Below, piece after piece: positions 1-8,443 of a stretch of DNA of 64,000 nt (positions are counted from its first letter, which is position 1; the number at the start of each line of letters is the position of its first letter). The notes beneath the pieces were generated by a model that saw nothing but the letters and a program-made list of their open reading frames with translations, was not told the DNA's origin and searched no databases. Position numbers and translations under genes: made by a program. Where the stretch lies: the NCBI RefSeq assembly GCF_001570625.1, contig NZ_BBQT01000015.1, forward strand, positions 1 through 64,000, written 5' to 3'. The stretch comes from Syntrophomonas wolfei subsp. methylbutyratica. GTDB taxonomy: Bacteria > Bacillota > Syntrophomonadia > Syntrophomonadales > Syntrophomonadaceae.

Positions 1-109
1 GGTTGATGTCCAGGAGTATTATAGATTTTATATCAGAAATTATCCGAGAAATTTTCATAGAAACTATTGGTTTTTCTATGCTTTGACTATTATATTGAGG
101 ATAAAATAA

Positions 110-439
110 TTGCTGGGATATGGACAACCCTTGATTCGCAGCAAGTTAGCCTTGAATGTGAATAATCCTTTAAGGCAGCGGATTGTAGTGAAACATATGA
201 TGAGTAACATGCAAAAAGATGAATTAGGAGGGTATCTGAAAACCCGTCTGGCCTTTGGTGGTACACATGAAGAACTTTTCACGGCACCATCGATGGAAGC
301 TATTTATGGCGTTACCAATGGAGTACCACGGCTGGTAAACAGCCTGGCTACAAATTGCCTCCTGTATGCCTGTGAGAAAAAGCAAAGACAGGTTGATGAA
401 GAAACCGTTTATCAAGCTCAGAGTGAATTGAATTTCTAA
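110..439 (+). pseudogene. ExeA-type AAA ATPase (transposition helper), C-terminal fragment
   Basis: The frame reads GYGQPLIRSKL, LRQRIVVKHMM, GYLKTRLAFGG, LFTAPSMEAIYGVTNGVPRL and VNSLATNCLLYACEKK, matching the end of the AAA+ module of ExeA/TniB-like ATPases that work with insertion-sequence transposases (the GxPRLxNxLA sensor region). Walker A and B are absent, and nothing upstream in the first 109 bases continues the family, so about two thirds of the gene is missing. The TTG at 110 is only where the frame opens. It was probably cut by rearrangement. Family membership is read from motif resemblance. Confidence 0.7.
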
Positions 440-654
440 TCTTACTACCGGTCAGCCGCTGGAGTTATTTGATTCTGGCGGCTTTTGGTTTAATCAAATT
501 GGATACCACTTTAAAATGAGAAATGAAATATTTTTTAATGGGCTAATCTGCAAAATTAACTCATAATGGCTCAATATGAGGTGGTTTTAATTTTAGAATT
601 ATGGCAGGATTAATGTGAGAATTCACAACAAAGCTATCGGCTCAGGATTGCAAG
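440..654. other. Non-coding stretch after ExeA remnant, probable IS end
   Basis: No gene is seen. The AT-rich block at about 487-585 (for example TTGGATACCACTTTAAAAT and TGGCTCAATATGAGGTGG) follows the helper-ATPase remnant directly and has the look of an insertion-sequence right end with reiterated ATGAG-type motifs. No matching left end is in the window, so the assignment is tentative. Confidence 0.3.
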
Positions 655-915
655 CAACTTCAGGTGCTCACCGCCTATATCAACGACCACTCTATTTTTG
701 AATTGCGTTTGGACAGACTGGCCAGAATTGCATGTATGGGAACTACCAATTAAAAAACACTTTCAAGCAATACCATGGCTGCACCATCACTGAATATATC
801 CAGCATCGGCGCATGGCGCAGGCCGAATCCTTATTATCTGAAACCGATCTGAAGATTGGCCAAGTTGCGCAGACCGTAGGCTATACAAACTCCAGCTAAC
901 ATAGCCAGTCTATAA
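655..915 (+). pseudogene. AraC-family transcriptional regulator, C-terminal HTH remnant
   Basis: Joining two frames gives LTAYINDHSIFELRLDRLA and then FKQYHGCTITEYIQHRRMAQ, AESLLSETDLKIGQVAQTVG and YTNSS. That is the double helix-turn-helix signature of AraC/XylS regulators. A stop near 750 and a frame change split it, and the second HTH ends in a stop at the position of the usual FxxxFKxxxG block. No sensor domain remains. It is a non-functional relic. Confidence 0.75.
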
Positions 916-945
916 CTGTTCTTGATATTTATGGTGGATTACGGT

Positions 946-977
946 ACCCTATATAGAACACATGTTCTATATAGGGG
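946..977. repeat. 15-bp inverted repeat, possible end of the IS91-type element
   Basis: ACCCTATATAGAACA (946-960) and TGTTCTATATAGGGG (963-977) pair at 14 of 15 positions around a CA centre. It lies 10 bases ahead of the transposase start codon. IS91-family ends carry hairpins rather than classical terminal repeats, so this may be the element's origin end. An operator for the transposase gene is the alternative. Confidence 0.5.
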
Positions 978-986
978 TGATTACAC

Positions 987-2091
987 ATGATTCCTGCCCG
1001 TATTGTGAAGGCTGAGGCATATAATCCCCGAACTCCTTGTAAAAACCAGTATTACCGGTGTGTAGAAGCACATTTTGAAGAACTGGCGGGCGTATGGGAT
1101 GATAGGTTTTAAAGGGATTATGGTTATTGGCAGCCTTATGTACTGGACGTCATATATAAATACCTGGACTGTGGCGACCTTCGACGTCCACGGATGGACT
1201 AGTGCAGCGGTGCCATGGATGGCAAGGAGCTGCCGCTTGGGTTTTGCCCGGGTCAAATGTGATGACTGCCAGCATGAATACCTCTTGCCATTTTCCTGCA
1301 AACGCCGGTACTTTTGCCCCTCCTGTCATCAAAAACGGGTCCTCGAATTCGGTGAATTCCTTTATACCGAGGTACTCAAACAAGTACCCCACCGCCAGTG
1401 GGTCTTTAGCATCCCTAAAAGGCTGCGGCGCTATTTTATGTATGATCGCAGCCTGCTGTCCCAATTAAGCCGGTGCGCCTGGAAGGTCTCATCGCTTTAC
1501 CTGAAGCAGGGAGTTTCTTTAGATGACCCTGAGCCAGGCGCTGTAATAGCCGTGCAGACCTTCGGGGATTTTTTAAACTTCAACCCGCACTTGCACATCG
1601 CCACGAACGGCTGTTTTGCAACCGATGGAGGATTTATGGTGGGGACTGTACCGGATGCTTCGAACCTCATAGACCTGTTTCGCCTGGAAGTATTCAGAAT
1701 GCTAGAAAAGGCGGGGAAAATAAACGAAGACATTATTGAGAATATGATGAACTGGCATCACAGCGGTTTTAATGTCTATTGTGGGCCAGCCATTAATCCA
1801 GGGGATCAGGAAGGACTGGAAAAACTTGCTCAATATATTATTAGAGCGCTCCTTTCGCAGGAAAGACTGCTCTATATACCTTCATCCGCAGTACCCGACG
1901 GCATAGCCCGGGTAATCTACAAAGGGAAAAACAGCAGCATTCGGGAAAGTTTTACGGCCCTTGATTGGCTGGCCAGACTTGTCAGCAATATCATGAAATT
2001 TCGACCCCATTTTAGTTCTCAAGCATGCCTGAACCATTATTTACTACCTTGTGGTATACTGTTCTGGAAAAAGCAAATTCCTATCCAATGA
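987..2091 (+). pseudogene. IS91-type transposase (Y2/HUH class), disrupted
   Basis: The N-terminal part (MIPARIVKAEAYNPRTPCKN, later RDYGYWQPYVLDVIYKYLDC) is cut by a stop near 1110 and changes frame near 1200. The following frame, open from 1075 to 2091, gives the zinc finger CDDCQHEYLLPFSCKRRYFC-PSC and NPHLHI, the two-histidine core of HUH nucleases, at about 1581-1598. The protein then leaves the family after FTALDWLARLVSNI near 1990 and ends in unrelated residues, so the C-terminal strand-transfer region is missing. Rolling-circle IS91-like elements encode this enzyme; this copy cannot be active. Confidence 0.8.
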
Positions 2092-2228
2092 GAGTTTTGC
2101 ATAATGGAAAAATCCAACCTGTCATTCTGAGCGTTAGCGAAGAATCTTTGAGATCCTTCGGCGTTGCCTCAGGATGACAATTCTAAAATGCCGGTTATTT
2201 TTAAGAAAAAACGAATTATGCAAAACCC
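2092..2228. repeat. MITE-like element with 12-bp terminal inverted repeats
   Basis: GTTTTGCATAAT (2094-2105) and ATTATGCAAAAC (2215-2226) are perfect inverted repeats bounding a non-coding core. The core contains GTCATTCTGAGCG, TAGCGAAGAATC, AGATCCTTCG and CAGGATGAC, which recurs in the element at 43586-43775. It abuts the truncated transposase, so insertion here may have removed its 3' end. Confidence 0.65.
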
Positions 2229-2332
2229 TCACTTATAAGTCAATGAATTTTAACACTCGAAAAATGCGGTTAGAGTATTCGATTTGAGGTAGCGCCATCC
2301 TTACTTCATGTATCGCTTCACTTCTTCATAGA

Positions 2333-2482
2333 AGCGCTGATGTTGCCTTTTTAGTGCCCTGGATGAGTGTAGGAATCAGTATTTTCAGCGTATTCCTGGT
2401 GGTGTTTGTCACGATGATGTATTCAGTCAGCAAGGTCAAAAAAGAAAACACGGCGGATGCACTCAAGAAAGAGGCATTGTAA
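2333..2482 (+). pseudogene. FtsX-type ABC transporter permease, last 49 residues
   Basis: The frame reads PWMSVGISIFSVFLVVFVTM then MYSVSKVKKENTADALKKEA and L-stop. This is the last transmembrane helix and the cytoplasmic KxKxENxxDALxxE tail typical of FtsX/MacB-type permeases, often BceAB-like peptide exporters in Firmicutes. Stops upstream close the frame, so only the extreme C terminus remains. Confidence 0.65.
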
Positions 2483-2519
2483 TTCAGTGCCCAATAAATA
2501 CTGCCTTTTCGCAAGATTA

Positions 2520-2550
2520 TTGACAAAAGAACAAAATATGGTTGTATGAT
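2520..2550 (+). promoter_or_regulatory. Possible promoter with 19-bp spacer
   Basis: TTGACA at 2520-2525 and TATGAT at 2545-2550 are separated by 19 bases, longer than the sigma-A optimum and typical of MerR-type activated promoters. It could serve the secreted GH18 gene 147 bases downstream. A short frame at 2584-2649 lies between them and is not recognised. Confidence 0.35.
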
Positions 2551-2696
2551 GCCATAAGGAGGGCTGTAAAGCAGAAGTATAATATGTTAACACCGAATGA
2601 CATCGAAAACTATGCTCAGGTCATGTTTAACTGGACAATGAGAAGTTGACGAAAATGAACCGTCTCAAATACCCTATTACCAAAGGAGTAATCATT

Positions 2697-4100
2697 ATGA
2701 AGAGAACCAAAACGAAGTGGACATTGGTAACAACATTGCTAATTATAAGCTTATTCACGACAACCTGTTTCGCGGACGAAATAATAAAAAAAGAGATTAA
2801 AAAAGACCAATTTAAGGTGGTAGGATACTATTCCGGAGACCTGTTTAATGAACCAGTAGAAAAGCTGCAGACGGATAAGCTGACCCATGTGATATATGCA
2901 TTTTTAATTCCACAAGAGGACGGTACACTGGTTGATCTGGAAAAGCCTGAGCAGCTTAAGCAATTGGTATCCCAGGCACATAATGATGGGGCGGAGGTTT
3001 TTATAGCCCTGGGTGGCTGGTCATATCAGGGCAAGCCCTTGGCACCCGTATTTGAAGCGGCAGCGGCATCTCAGGAAAAAACAACGCTGCTTATAGATAA
3101 CATCTGCGCTCTGGTAGAGGAATACGACCTGGATGGGGTGGAGCTGGATTGGGAGCATCCAAATGTAAATTCTATAGCTGATTACGAAAGACTGGCTGTT
3201 GAACTCAAGACCGCCCTTGATCTGCAGAATAAGGAACTGACAGCTGCTCTTAACGGTGCTTGGTCTGCAACTGAGGGGCCGGAGGTATCTAAGTTGATTA
3301 CTAATGCATGTCTGGAAAGCTTTAGCTTTGTAAATGTAATGGCTTATGATATGAATAATGAAGACCATAGTCCGGCTTGGTTTGCGGAGACATCTGTAGA
3401 CTATTGGCTGAACAGGGGAATCCCAGCAGATAAAATTGTTTTGGGAATGCCTCTTTATGCGAGGCCGAGCTGGCTTCAGTACCGACATCTTGTGGAACAA
3501 AATCCTCAATTTGCTTACTCGGATTATGCTCCAACGGTTCCATTAGAATCTTATTATAACGGCTTAAATACACTGCGTGAGAAAACCCTTATTGCTTTAA
3601 AACAAGCAGGTGGTGTAATGCTCTTTGATGTTAATGCGGATTCAGGGGACAAGACCAGTGTTATATTAATGATAAATGATATTCTCTCTAGGACTAAACA
3701 TCTGTCAAAGGATGAATTGAACAAATATATTACCGTAATTATTGATAATAAAGAGCTGGTATTTCTAGAAGAAGAAGGCTTTGGAGTTCCGTTTATAGAT
3801 GAAAACAACAGAACCCTGATTCCTTTGCGAAAACCATTGGAAGCCATAGGTGCAACAGTAAGCTATGATGAAAAAAACCACATGGTAAAAGTGGAAAAGG
3901 CTGGAACAAATGTAACGCTGCCTATCGGTGAAAATATCATCACGGTCAATGGGCAGGAAGTAAAAATAGATACAAAGTCAATAATTAAGGATGGCAGAAC
4001 CTATATTCCTTTGCGGGTTGTCTTAGCTGCTTTTGGTTACGATATAGAGTGGCACGGCAATAGTGCAACTATATTGATATTGAATAATTCCAAGGAATGA
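2697..4100 (+). CDS. Secreted GH18 (chitinase-like) protein with C-terminal CuAO-N-type domain
   Basis: The start is ATG 2697 behind AAAGGAGTAATC; an in-frame extension to 2646 has no ribosome site. 467 residues. Residues 1-26 are a signal peptide ending TTTCFA-DE, so the protein is exported. Residues about 38-345 are a glycosyl hydrolase 18 barrel with GGWS at 106-109 and DGVELDWE at 146-153. The catalytic Glu153 is kept, but the middle Asp of DxxDxDxE is Glu149. Residues about 350-460 resemble the copper-amine-oxidase-like N-terminal module (two PLR blocks: TLIPLRKPLEAIGA and TYIPLRVVLAAFG), common in clostridial surface proteins. Likely role is cleavage of N-acetylglucosamine polymers at the wall or spore; the substrate is unknown. 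Confidence 0.85.
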   Translation: MKRTKTKWTLVTTLLIISLFTTTCFADEIIKKEIKKDQFKVVGYYSGDLFNEPVEKLQTDKLTHVIYAFLIPQEDGTLVDLEKPEQLKQLVSQAHNDGAEVFIALGGWSYQGKPLAPVFEAAAASQEKTTLLIDNICALVEEYDLDGVELDWEHPNVNSIADYERLAVELKTALDLQNKELTAALNGAWSATEGPEVSKLITNACLESFSFVNVMAYDMNNEDHSPAWFAETSVDYWLNRGIPADKIVLGMPLYARPSWLQYRHLVEQNPQFAYSDYAPTVPLESYYNGLNTLREKTLIALKQAGGVMLFDVNADSGDKTSVILMINDILSRTKHLSKDELNKYITVIIDNKELVFLEEEGFGVPFIDENNRTLIPLRKPLEAIGATVSYDEKNHMVKVEKAGTNVTLPIGENIITVNGQEVKIDTKSIIKDGRTYIPLRVVLAAFGYDIEWHGNSATILILNNSKE

Positions 4101-4315
4101 CAGAGGGACGGTAGACGGGAAGGGCTGTTGAGATATATTTAGGATAGGAGCTTGTAGATATGGGTTTGCGCTGCGGTAATCAAATACAGAAGACTGTAAG
4201 GCAGGTATTTCGGGTTGAATGATTTATTGATGCACCCTTTCGAAAGTATTAGAAACTTTTCCTTATTAGCAATGCCGAGTTGACCACCACAAAAACGGAA
4301 CCTACATTGTGAACT

Positions 4316-4570
4316 ATCGGAAATGGCTAAATAGCCGACCATTTCTTCTGATTGCTTAACGATTAAAATAGTTCCGAAATGATCCTCATTTTTTATCTTT
4401 TCGTAGTCCGGGCCGCCTTCATTCACTGCGCCTACAAAGACCTGTTTTCCATCGACCATAGCTTCGATACCTTTACCGACGATCTGACGAAAGTTTTCGG
4501 GTTCGGTAAATGTGCCATTGGCTTCGTGAGCAGCTTTAAGGATGGCTCTAGCAACAGGACTTTCAAACAA
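4316..4570 (-). pseudogene. Heavy-metal P-type ATPase, nucleotide-binding domain fragment
   Basis: Read on the minus strand: ESPVARAILKAAHE, IVGKGIEAMVDGKQVFVG and MVGYLAISD, the N-domain of CadA/ZntA/CopA-type ATPases (S/E-HPVAxAI and the VGxGV segment). The DKTGT phosphorylation loop, membrane helices and hinge are all missing, and homology ends at 4316, after which the open frame to 4139 is meaningless. An isolated fragment with no associated genes. Confidence 0.75.
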
Positions 4571-4916
4571 TAGGATAGCATAACTACTAGCCTTGGTTTG
4601 TTTTTAAATTATTTTAATTGAATCTTCCTTCATATAGAGCAGGTTCTATGGTAATCACATCCACAGTTCAGTACAACTCTGTAAGGCCTCATCATTTCAT
4701 ATAGATATATATCACTCCCTACTTTTTACAGTTATTCTTATAGCAAGCGCTGACCAGTGAAAATCTACTTGGCAGCTTCTGACCCGCTGTAAAATTGTCG
4801 GCTAACGAATAAATTTTATCGAATAGCGATAAAATTATATTGCAATTCAATAACTATTTTGCTATGCTACAAATAATTAAGGGTGCATCCCACCCGGTTA
4901 AGAAAGGAAGAAATCT
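4571..4916. other. Intergenic region ahead of the DUF2975 operon
   Basis: No gene is seen in these 346 bases. The right half carries the promoter of the operon that follows; the left half is AT-rich and contains the lost upstream part of the P-type ATPase relic. Confidence 0.5.
4840..4868 (+). promoter_or_regulatory. Sigma-A-like promoter of the DUF2975/DUF4153 operon
   Basis: TTGCAA at 4840-4845 and TATGCT at 4863-4868 with a 17-base spacer lie 49 bases before the start codon at 4917. GAAAGGAAGAAATCT provides the ribosome site. This is the only good promoter seen ahead of the three-gene operon. Confidence 0.5.
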
Positions 4917-5366
4917 ATGTGGAATGGAGAGAAATCCATCATTTTGAGTAAGCTATGCGTTCTGCTCTTTATGGGTTTGCTTGTAGCTGCAGTAGTAACA
5001 GCACCTTGGCTGACCCAGTGGTATGTGCAATTTTCGCAGGCCGGGCTTGAGGAAGAGGCAGCCTATTTCATGGCAACCATTTATGTGGGATCTGTTCCTG
5101 CTGCTTATCTGCTCTATAGTCTGTTAAAACTGCTGCGCCGGATCGAGACCGGACAGGTATTTACTGCTAAAAACGTAGAATTATTGAGGCGGATCTCCTG
5201 GAGTTGTTTTGTAGGGGCGGGAATAGCTCTGATTTCCCTGCTTTACTATTACCCGTGGTTCTTTATGGGGGTGGCTGCTGCTTTTATGGGCTTGATCGTG
5301 CGGGTGGTGAAAAATGTAGTCGCACAGGCAGTGGAACTGAAAAACGAAGCCGATTACACAGTATAG
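4917..5366 (+). CDS. DUF2975 family membrane protein
   Basis: 149 residues with four predicted membrane spans (about 12-32, 50-72, 94-112, 115-133). Between spans 2 and 3 is LLRRIETGQVFTAKNVELLR, the signature loop of DUF2975 proteins. Such proteins are nearly always encoded with a very small Cro/C1-type regulator, as here 18 bases downstream. Function is unknown in the literature I recall; the pairing suggests a membrane component of a small regulatory switch. Start ATG 4917 has a suitable AAGGAAG site. Confidence 0.85.
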   Translation: MWNGEKSIILSKLCVLLFMGLLVAAVVTAPWLTQWYVQFSQAGLEEEAAYFMATIYVGSVPAAYLLYSLLKLLRRIETGQVFTAKNVELLRRISWSCFVGAGIALISLLYYYPWFFMGVAAAFMGLIVRVVKNVVAQAVELKNEADYTV

Positions 5367-5384
5367 GGGAGGAGGAACAGTATC

Positions 5385-5597
5385 ATGCCAATCGTAGTAA
5401 ATTTGGATGTAATGATGGCCAAACGAAAAATATCCTCGGGCGAACTGGCTGAAAAGATAGGCATCAGTCCAGCCAATCTCTCCATACTTAAAACCGGCAA
5501 GGCTAAAGCGATTCGTTTCTCTACCATGGAGGCGATCTGCAAATCGCTGGATTGTCAGCCCGGAGATATACTTGAATACAAACCGGACCAAGACTGA
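5385..5597 (+). CDS. Small Cro/C1-type HTH regulator (YozG-like)
   Basis: 70 residues, almost all HTH: LDVMMAKRKISSGELAEKIG, ISPANLSILKTGKAKAIRF and FSTMEAICKSLDCQPGDILE. The GxSxANLSxLKxGKAxAIRFSTL pattern is that of the YozG-like regulators partnered with DUF2975 membrane proteins. Start ATG 5385 follows GGGGAGGAGGAACAGTATC. It probably controls its own operon, with the upstream membrane protein modulating it; that is inference. Confidence 0.85.
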   Translation: MPIVVNLDVMMAKRKISSGELAEKIGISPANLSILKTGKAKAIRFSTMEAICKSLDCQPGDILEYKPDQD

Positions 5598-5609
5598 GGA
5601 GGATTGCAA

Positions 5610-7241
5610 ATGGATGAAATTTCGATTAATAAAAATGAGGCAGATCTGATCTCGGGAAGCTTAGTTTTGGGCGAATCCGAGGAAAGCGTGCCGGAAGTCC
5701 CCATACTGAAAAAAGGAAAAGCGCCTTTTGCGGCCGACCGCAGGGACAGTTATTTTGCCCTGTTTGCCTTTGTACTAGGCTTTCTTTTTGCCCGTTGGGT
5801 ATTGTTTGCCTGGCAGGGCTGGGGAGTGACCTTGTTCACCCTGCTCTTCTGCGGCTCAGTGACCTTGTATATGCTGAAAAAAGGGGTGCAGATCCCTAAA
5901 ACCAGTTGGTTATGGCTGGTGGTGGTGCTGCTGATAGGACTAAGCTTCAGTCTATGGACCAACAACGGTCTGGCTCCATTGCACGGTTTGCTGTTATTCG
6001 GCAGTGCCGTGTACTGGATACTATGTGCAACCGGACTGCTCATCCAGGGCAAAACCAGCGATCTGCTTTTATTGGACAGTTATAATGCCTTGTTGGTTAT
6101 TCCATTCAGCAATTTCGGCTGCCAGTATAAGGGTCTTGCCCTTCTGGGCAACAATAAACTTACCCGGGGAAGACAAGTTCTTTCTATAGCATTAGGTTTA
6201 TTCTTATCCTTTATTGTGGCGGCTATGGTTTTACCCCTGCTGATGGAAGCTGACAGCGGCGGTTTTGCTAAACTCATCAATGGCATATTAGACGGATTTC
6301 GGGGGTTAGGCGACAAATTTTGGGAAACATTCTGGCAGCTCATTCTTGCCGTTCCCATTGCAGCCTATATTTTCGGTCTGGTTGCCGGCAGTGCTCATAA
6401 AAGAGGCACCGGTTTGTTTGAAAAGGACAGCACCCTTCAGCAGATTTCAGGCTTGCGGATACTTCCCATGACTACGGTTTACATTCTGATGGGCTTGTTG
6501 TGTACGCTTTATATAGTATTCATCGGGAGCCAGTTTCCTTATTTCTTTTCTGCCTTTGTCGGCCAGCGGCCAGAGGGGTGGCAGATTTATTCGGAATATG
6601 CCCGCAGCGGATTCTTCGAGCTGTGCCGTATCGCAGTCATAAATCTGTTCGTACTGACAGCAGCCAACATCATGAGTCAAAAGCATAGCAGGGATAGTAT
6701 GTTCCTAAAGCTGCTCAACGTATTGCTGACCATTCTCACACTGGTGCTTATCGCCACTGCCTTCAGCAAAATGACCTTGTACATTGGTGCATACGGTTTA
6801 TCTATGCGCAGGCTGCTGCCCTGTGTTTTTATGACCTTTATGGCCGTCATATGCGGGGGGGTTATAGCGCTGCAAAAATGGTCATTCTCCATAACTCGCT
6901 TGGCAGTTGGGGCGGGGGTAGTTATATTTTGTATGCTGTGTATAGTAAATCCCGACAGTTTGGTGGCCAGATACAATGCAGACCGTTATCTATCTGGAAC
7001 GCTGGAGAACTTTGATGTGGAGATATTATACCGGTCCGGACCGGCCGGTGTCGATTCGGCCTTGAAGGTATATGAACAAACCAATGATCCGGCGCTGCAG
7101 TTTAAGCTGAAGGAATATCTGCTGGCTGAGCAGCAGCAGGCTGATGAAGTGGCTGGAGAGCCCGGTGACAGTCTGGAAAGAGCCCATGCGCGGTACAGAA
7201 TTAGCGAATTTTATTGTGGTCAGAGTTTGCTAAGCGAATAG
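5610..7241 (+). CDS. DUF4153/DUF4173-type polytopic membrane protein
   Basis: Start ATG 5610 behind GAGGAGGATTGCAA, preferred over the in-frame TTG at 5604. 543 residues: a soluble N terminus of about 45 residues, then about twelve hydrophobic spans and a soluble C-terminal tail rich in Glu/Gln from about 445. The block YARSGFFELCRIAVINLFVL near the middle is characteristic of DUF4153/DUF4173 proteins. Third gene of the operon, 13 bases after the regulator gene. These proteins commonly sit with DUF2975/XRE pairs and have no established biochemical role. Confidence 0.8.
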   Translation: MDEISINKNEADLISGSLVLGESEESVPEVPILKKGKAPFAADRRDSYFALFAFVLGFLFARWVLFAWQGWGVTLFTLLFCGSVTLYMLKKGVQIPKTSWLWLVVVLLIGLSFSLWTNNGLAPLHGLLLFGSAVYWILCATGLLIQGKTSDLLLLDSYNALLVIPFSNFGCQYKGLALLGNNKLTRGRQVLSIALGLFLSFIVAAMVLPLLMEADSGGFAKLINGILDGFRGLGDKFWETFWQLILAVPIAAYIFGLVAGSAHKRGTGLFEKDSTLQQISGLRILPMTTVYILMGLLCTLYIVFIGSQFPYFFSAFVGQRPEGWQIYSEYARSGFFELCRIAVINLFVLTAANIMSQKHSRDSMFLKLLNVLLTILTLVLIATAFSKMTLYIGAYGLSMRRLLPCVFMTFMAVICGGVIALQKWSFSITRLAVGAGVVIFCMLCIVNPDSLVARYNADRYLSGTLENFDVEILYRSGPAGVDSALKVYEQTNDPALQFKLKEYLLAEQQQADEVAGEPGDSLERAHARYRISEFYCGQSLLSE

Positions 7242-7405
7242 CTGATCAAATTCGCAAAGAGGCCTTTCCATCCGGACTTCAGGGGGTCCCTGCTTTGGAA
7301 GGAAAACCTAATCTGGGGGACGTACATGCTGGGCTAGATCTTGCTGCTGATTATAACTGCAGAAGACGAGATACATAACAGCGACTGATTCTATAGTATT
7401 TTTAA

Positions 7406-7515
7406 TGCTAAAACAAAACGAGAATTATTCGCACTTTGCTTTAGCATTCATTTTGATTACAGATTATTTAATCCGATAAAAAAGGCCCCCTTCGGGAGCC
7501 ATTAATTTGCGGATT
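7406..7515. repeat. Repeat E copy 1: TGCTAAA hairpin plus terminator-like hairpin
   Basis: An AATGCTAAAACA ... TGCTTTAGCATT inverted repeat is followed by AAAAAAGGCCCCCTTCGGGAGCC and ATTAATTTGCGGATTAACAA. The same arrangement recurs at about 12755-12862 with roughly four of five bases identical. In each case it lies beside mobile-element debris. It may be an end of a lost element or a duplicated terminator. Confidence 0.6.
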
Positions 7516-7519
7516 AACA

Positions 7520-7651
7520 ACATCAACTAATGATTTAAAGCTACAACCTGATGAAGTTATAGGTGCAAAGTGGTTTAGTAAAACAGAGATATGTGATTTA
7601 CAGAAAAATGGGAAACTTCATCCTCTTATTGATTATCTTGATTGTATCTAA
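7520..7651 (+). pseudogene. NUDIX hydrolase, C-terminal tail fragment
   Basis: The frame TNDLKLQPDEVIGAKWFSKT and EICDLQKNGKLHPLIDYLDC-I-stop resembles the final strand-helix of NUDIX hydrolases (EExxEAKWFxxxEI ... GKxHPLxxY). There is no Nudix box (GX5EX7REUXEEXGU), because sequence upstream is the unrelated repeat E. A relic only. Confidence 0.5.
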
Positions 7652-8036
7652 CAATGCGATAGGTTCTTTGTTTATAAGTTCTGTTTTATAAAAAGATAGC
7701 CCATTAGGATTATATATCAGCAAATACAAACAGGCAGTACCCGCTAAATAAAAAAAACGCAAGTTTGGCGGGTCTGTTTTCATGCCTAAATAACCATAAT
7801 CAAAAGCCCTCTGGACTTGCAAGTTTGGAGGGTATTTTCATGTTTAGCCAGTATACTGCAAATACTCAACAGTCGCTACCCAGTAGCGGCCTAGCGTGAT
7901 AAAGCGGACATCATTGTAAGCACCAATTTAATCGGTAAACGATTAAAAAAAGCCTGTGCTGTTCATGGGGACAGTATGCTCATCAACGCGAACCATCAGA
8001 ACCCATAACAGGATATGTAAAAACGCAAGCATTATA
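7652..8036. other. Non-coding stretch between NUDIX relic and conjugative-element relic
   Basis: No convincing gene. A short imperfect direct repeat, CAAGTTTGGCGGGTCTGTTT at about 7761 and CAAGTTTGGAGGGTATTTTC at about 7819, each followed by ATG, suggests duplicated translation-start regions of lost small genes. Confidence 0.35.
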
Positions 8037-8073
8037 AAAGCTCATTTGGATTGTGTCCAAGTGAGCTTTTTTT
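8037..8073 (+). terminator. Intrinsic terminator or leader hairpin
   Basis: AAAGCTCATTTGGA and TCCAAGTGAGCTTT pair at 13 of 14 positions around TTGTG and are followed by a run of T. It lies 87 bases upstream of the conjugative-element regulator relic, so it may have been a leader attenuator of that gene. Confidence 0.7.
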
Positions 8074-8159
8074 GTCGGATAAAGAGTATTTTTGTGGGCT
8101 GCTGTTCCCCACCCTCTGTTTTGGTTTTCTACAAAGAAATCAAAACGGAGGTTTGAAAA

Positions 8160-8442
8160 ATGAAAAGGATCAATTTGCGGGATTATTACCCGTCTTATAC
8201 ATCAGACTTTTTTATGGAAGTAGCAGATGAAATCGCATTATCCCTGAAACGCTTTGAGCTGGATTAAAAATCCAATTGGCGCGTACATACAGGCATAAAG
8301 CGTACTACTCTCTTGACCGGAACGATGGTATGCTGGTTATGGCATGGTGGTAGATGCATCTTCTACTCGTGGGCAAGTGGTCTATCGAAAGCTTTATGAT
8401 GCCGCCAACCAGGTGCTTTACGGCAGACCGGGAATTTCCTAA
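8160..8442 (+). pseudogene. Conjugative-element sigma-like regulator, degenerate
   Basis: Behind GGAGGTTTGAAAA, ATG 8160 opens MKRINLRDYYPSYTSDFFME and VADEIALSLKRFELD before a stop at 8265. After a frame change YRHKAYYSLDRNDG continues near 8290-8330. This is the start of the sigma-70-like helix-turn-helix proteins found in Clostridia integrative elements. The final part (8331-8442) is a different frame that I do not recognise. Non-functional. Confidence 0.55.
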
Positions 8443-8443
8443 A

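Noticed and set aside
2584-2649. 21-codon ORF MLTPNDIENYAQVMFNWTMR-S before the GH18 gene
   Set aside because: It recalls the start of an M29 aminopeptidase, but the AAGGAGG lies 20 bases away and the match is too short to support.
7598-7822. 74-codon minus-strand ORF
   Set aside because: It runs antisense to a NUDIX tail and over short repeats; no start signal or recognisable motif.
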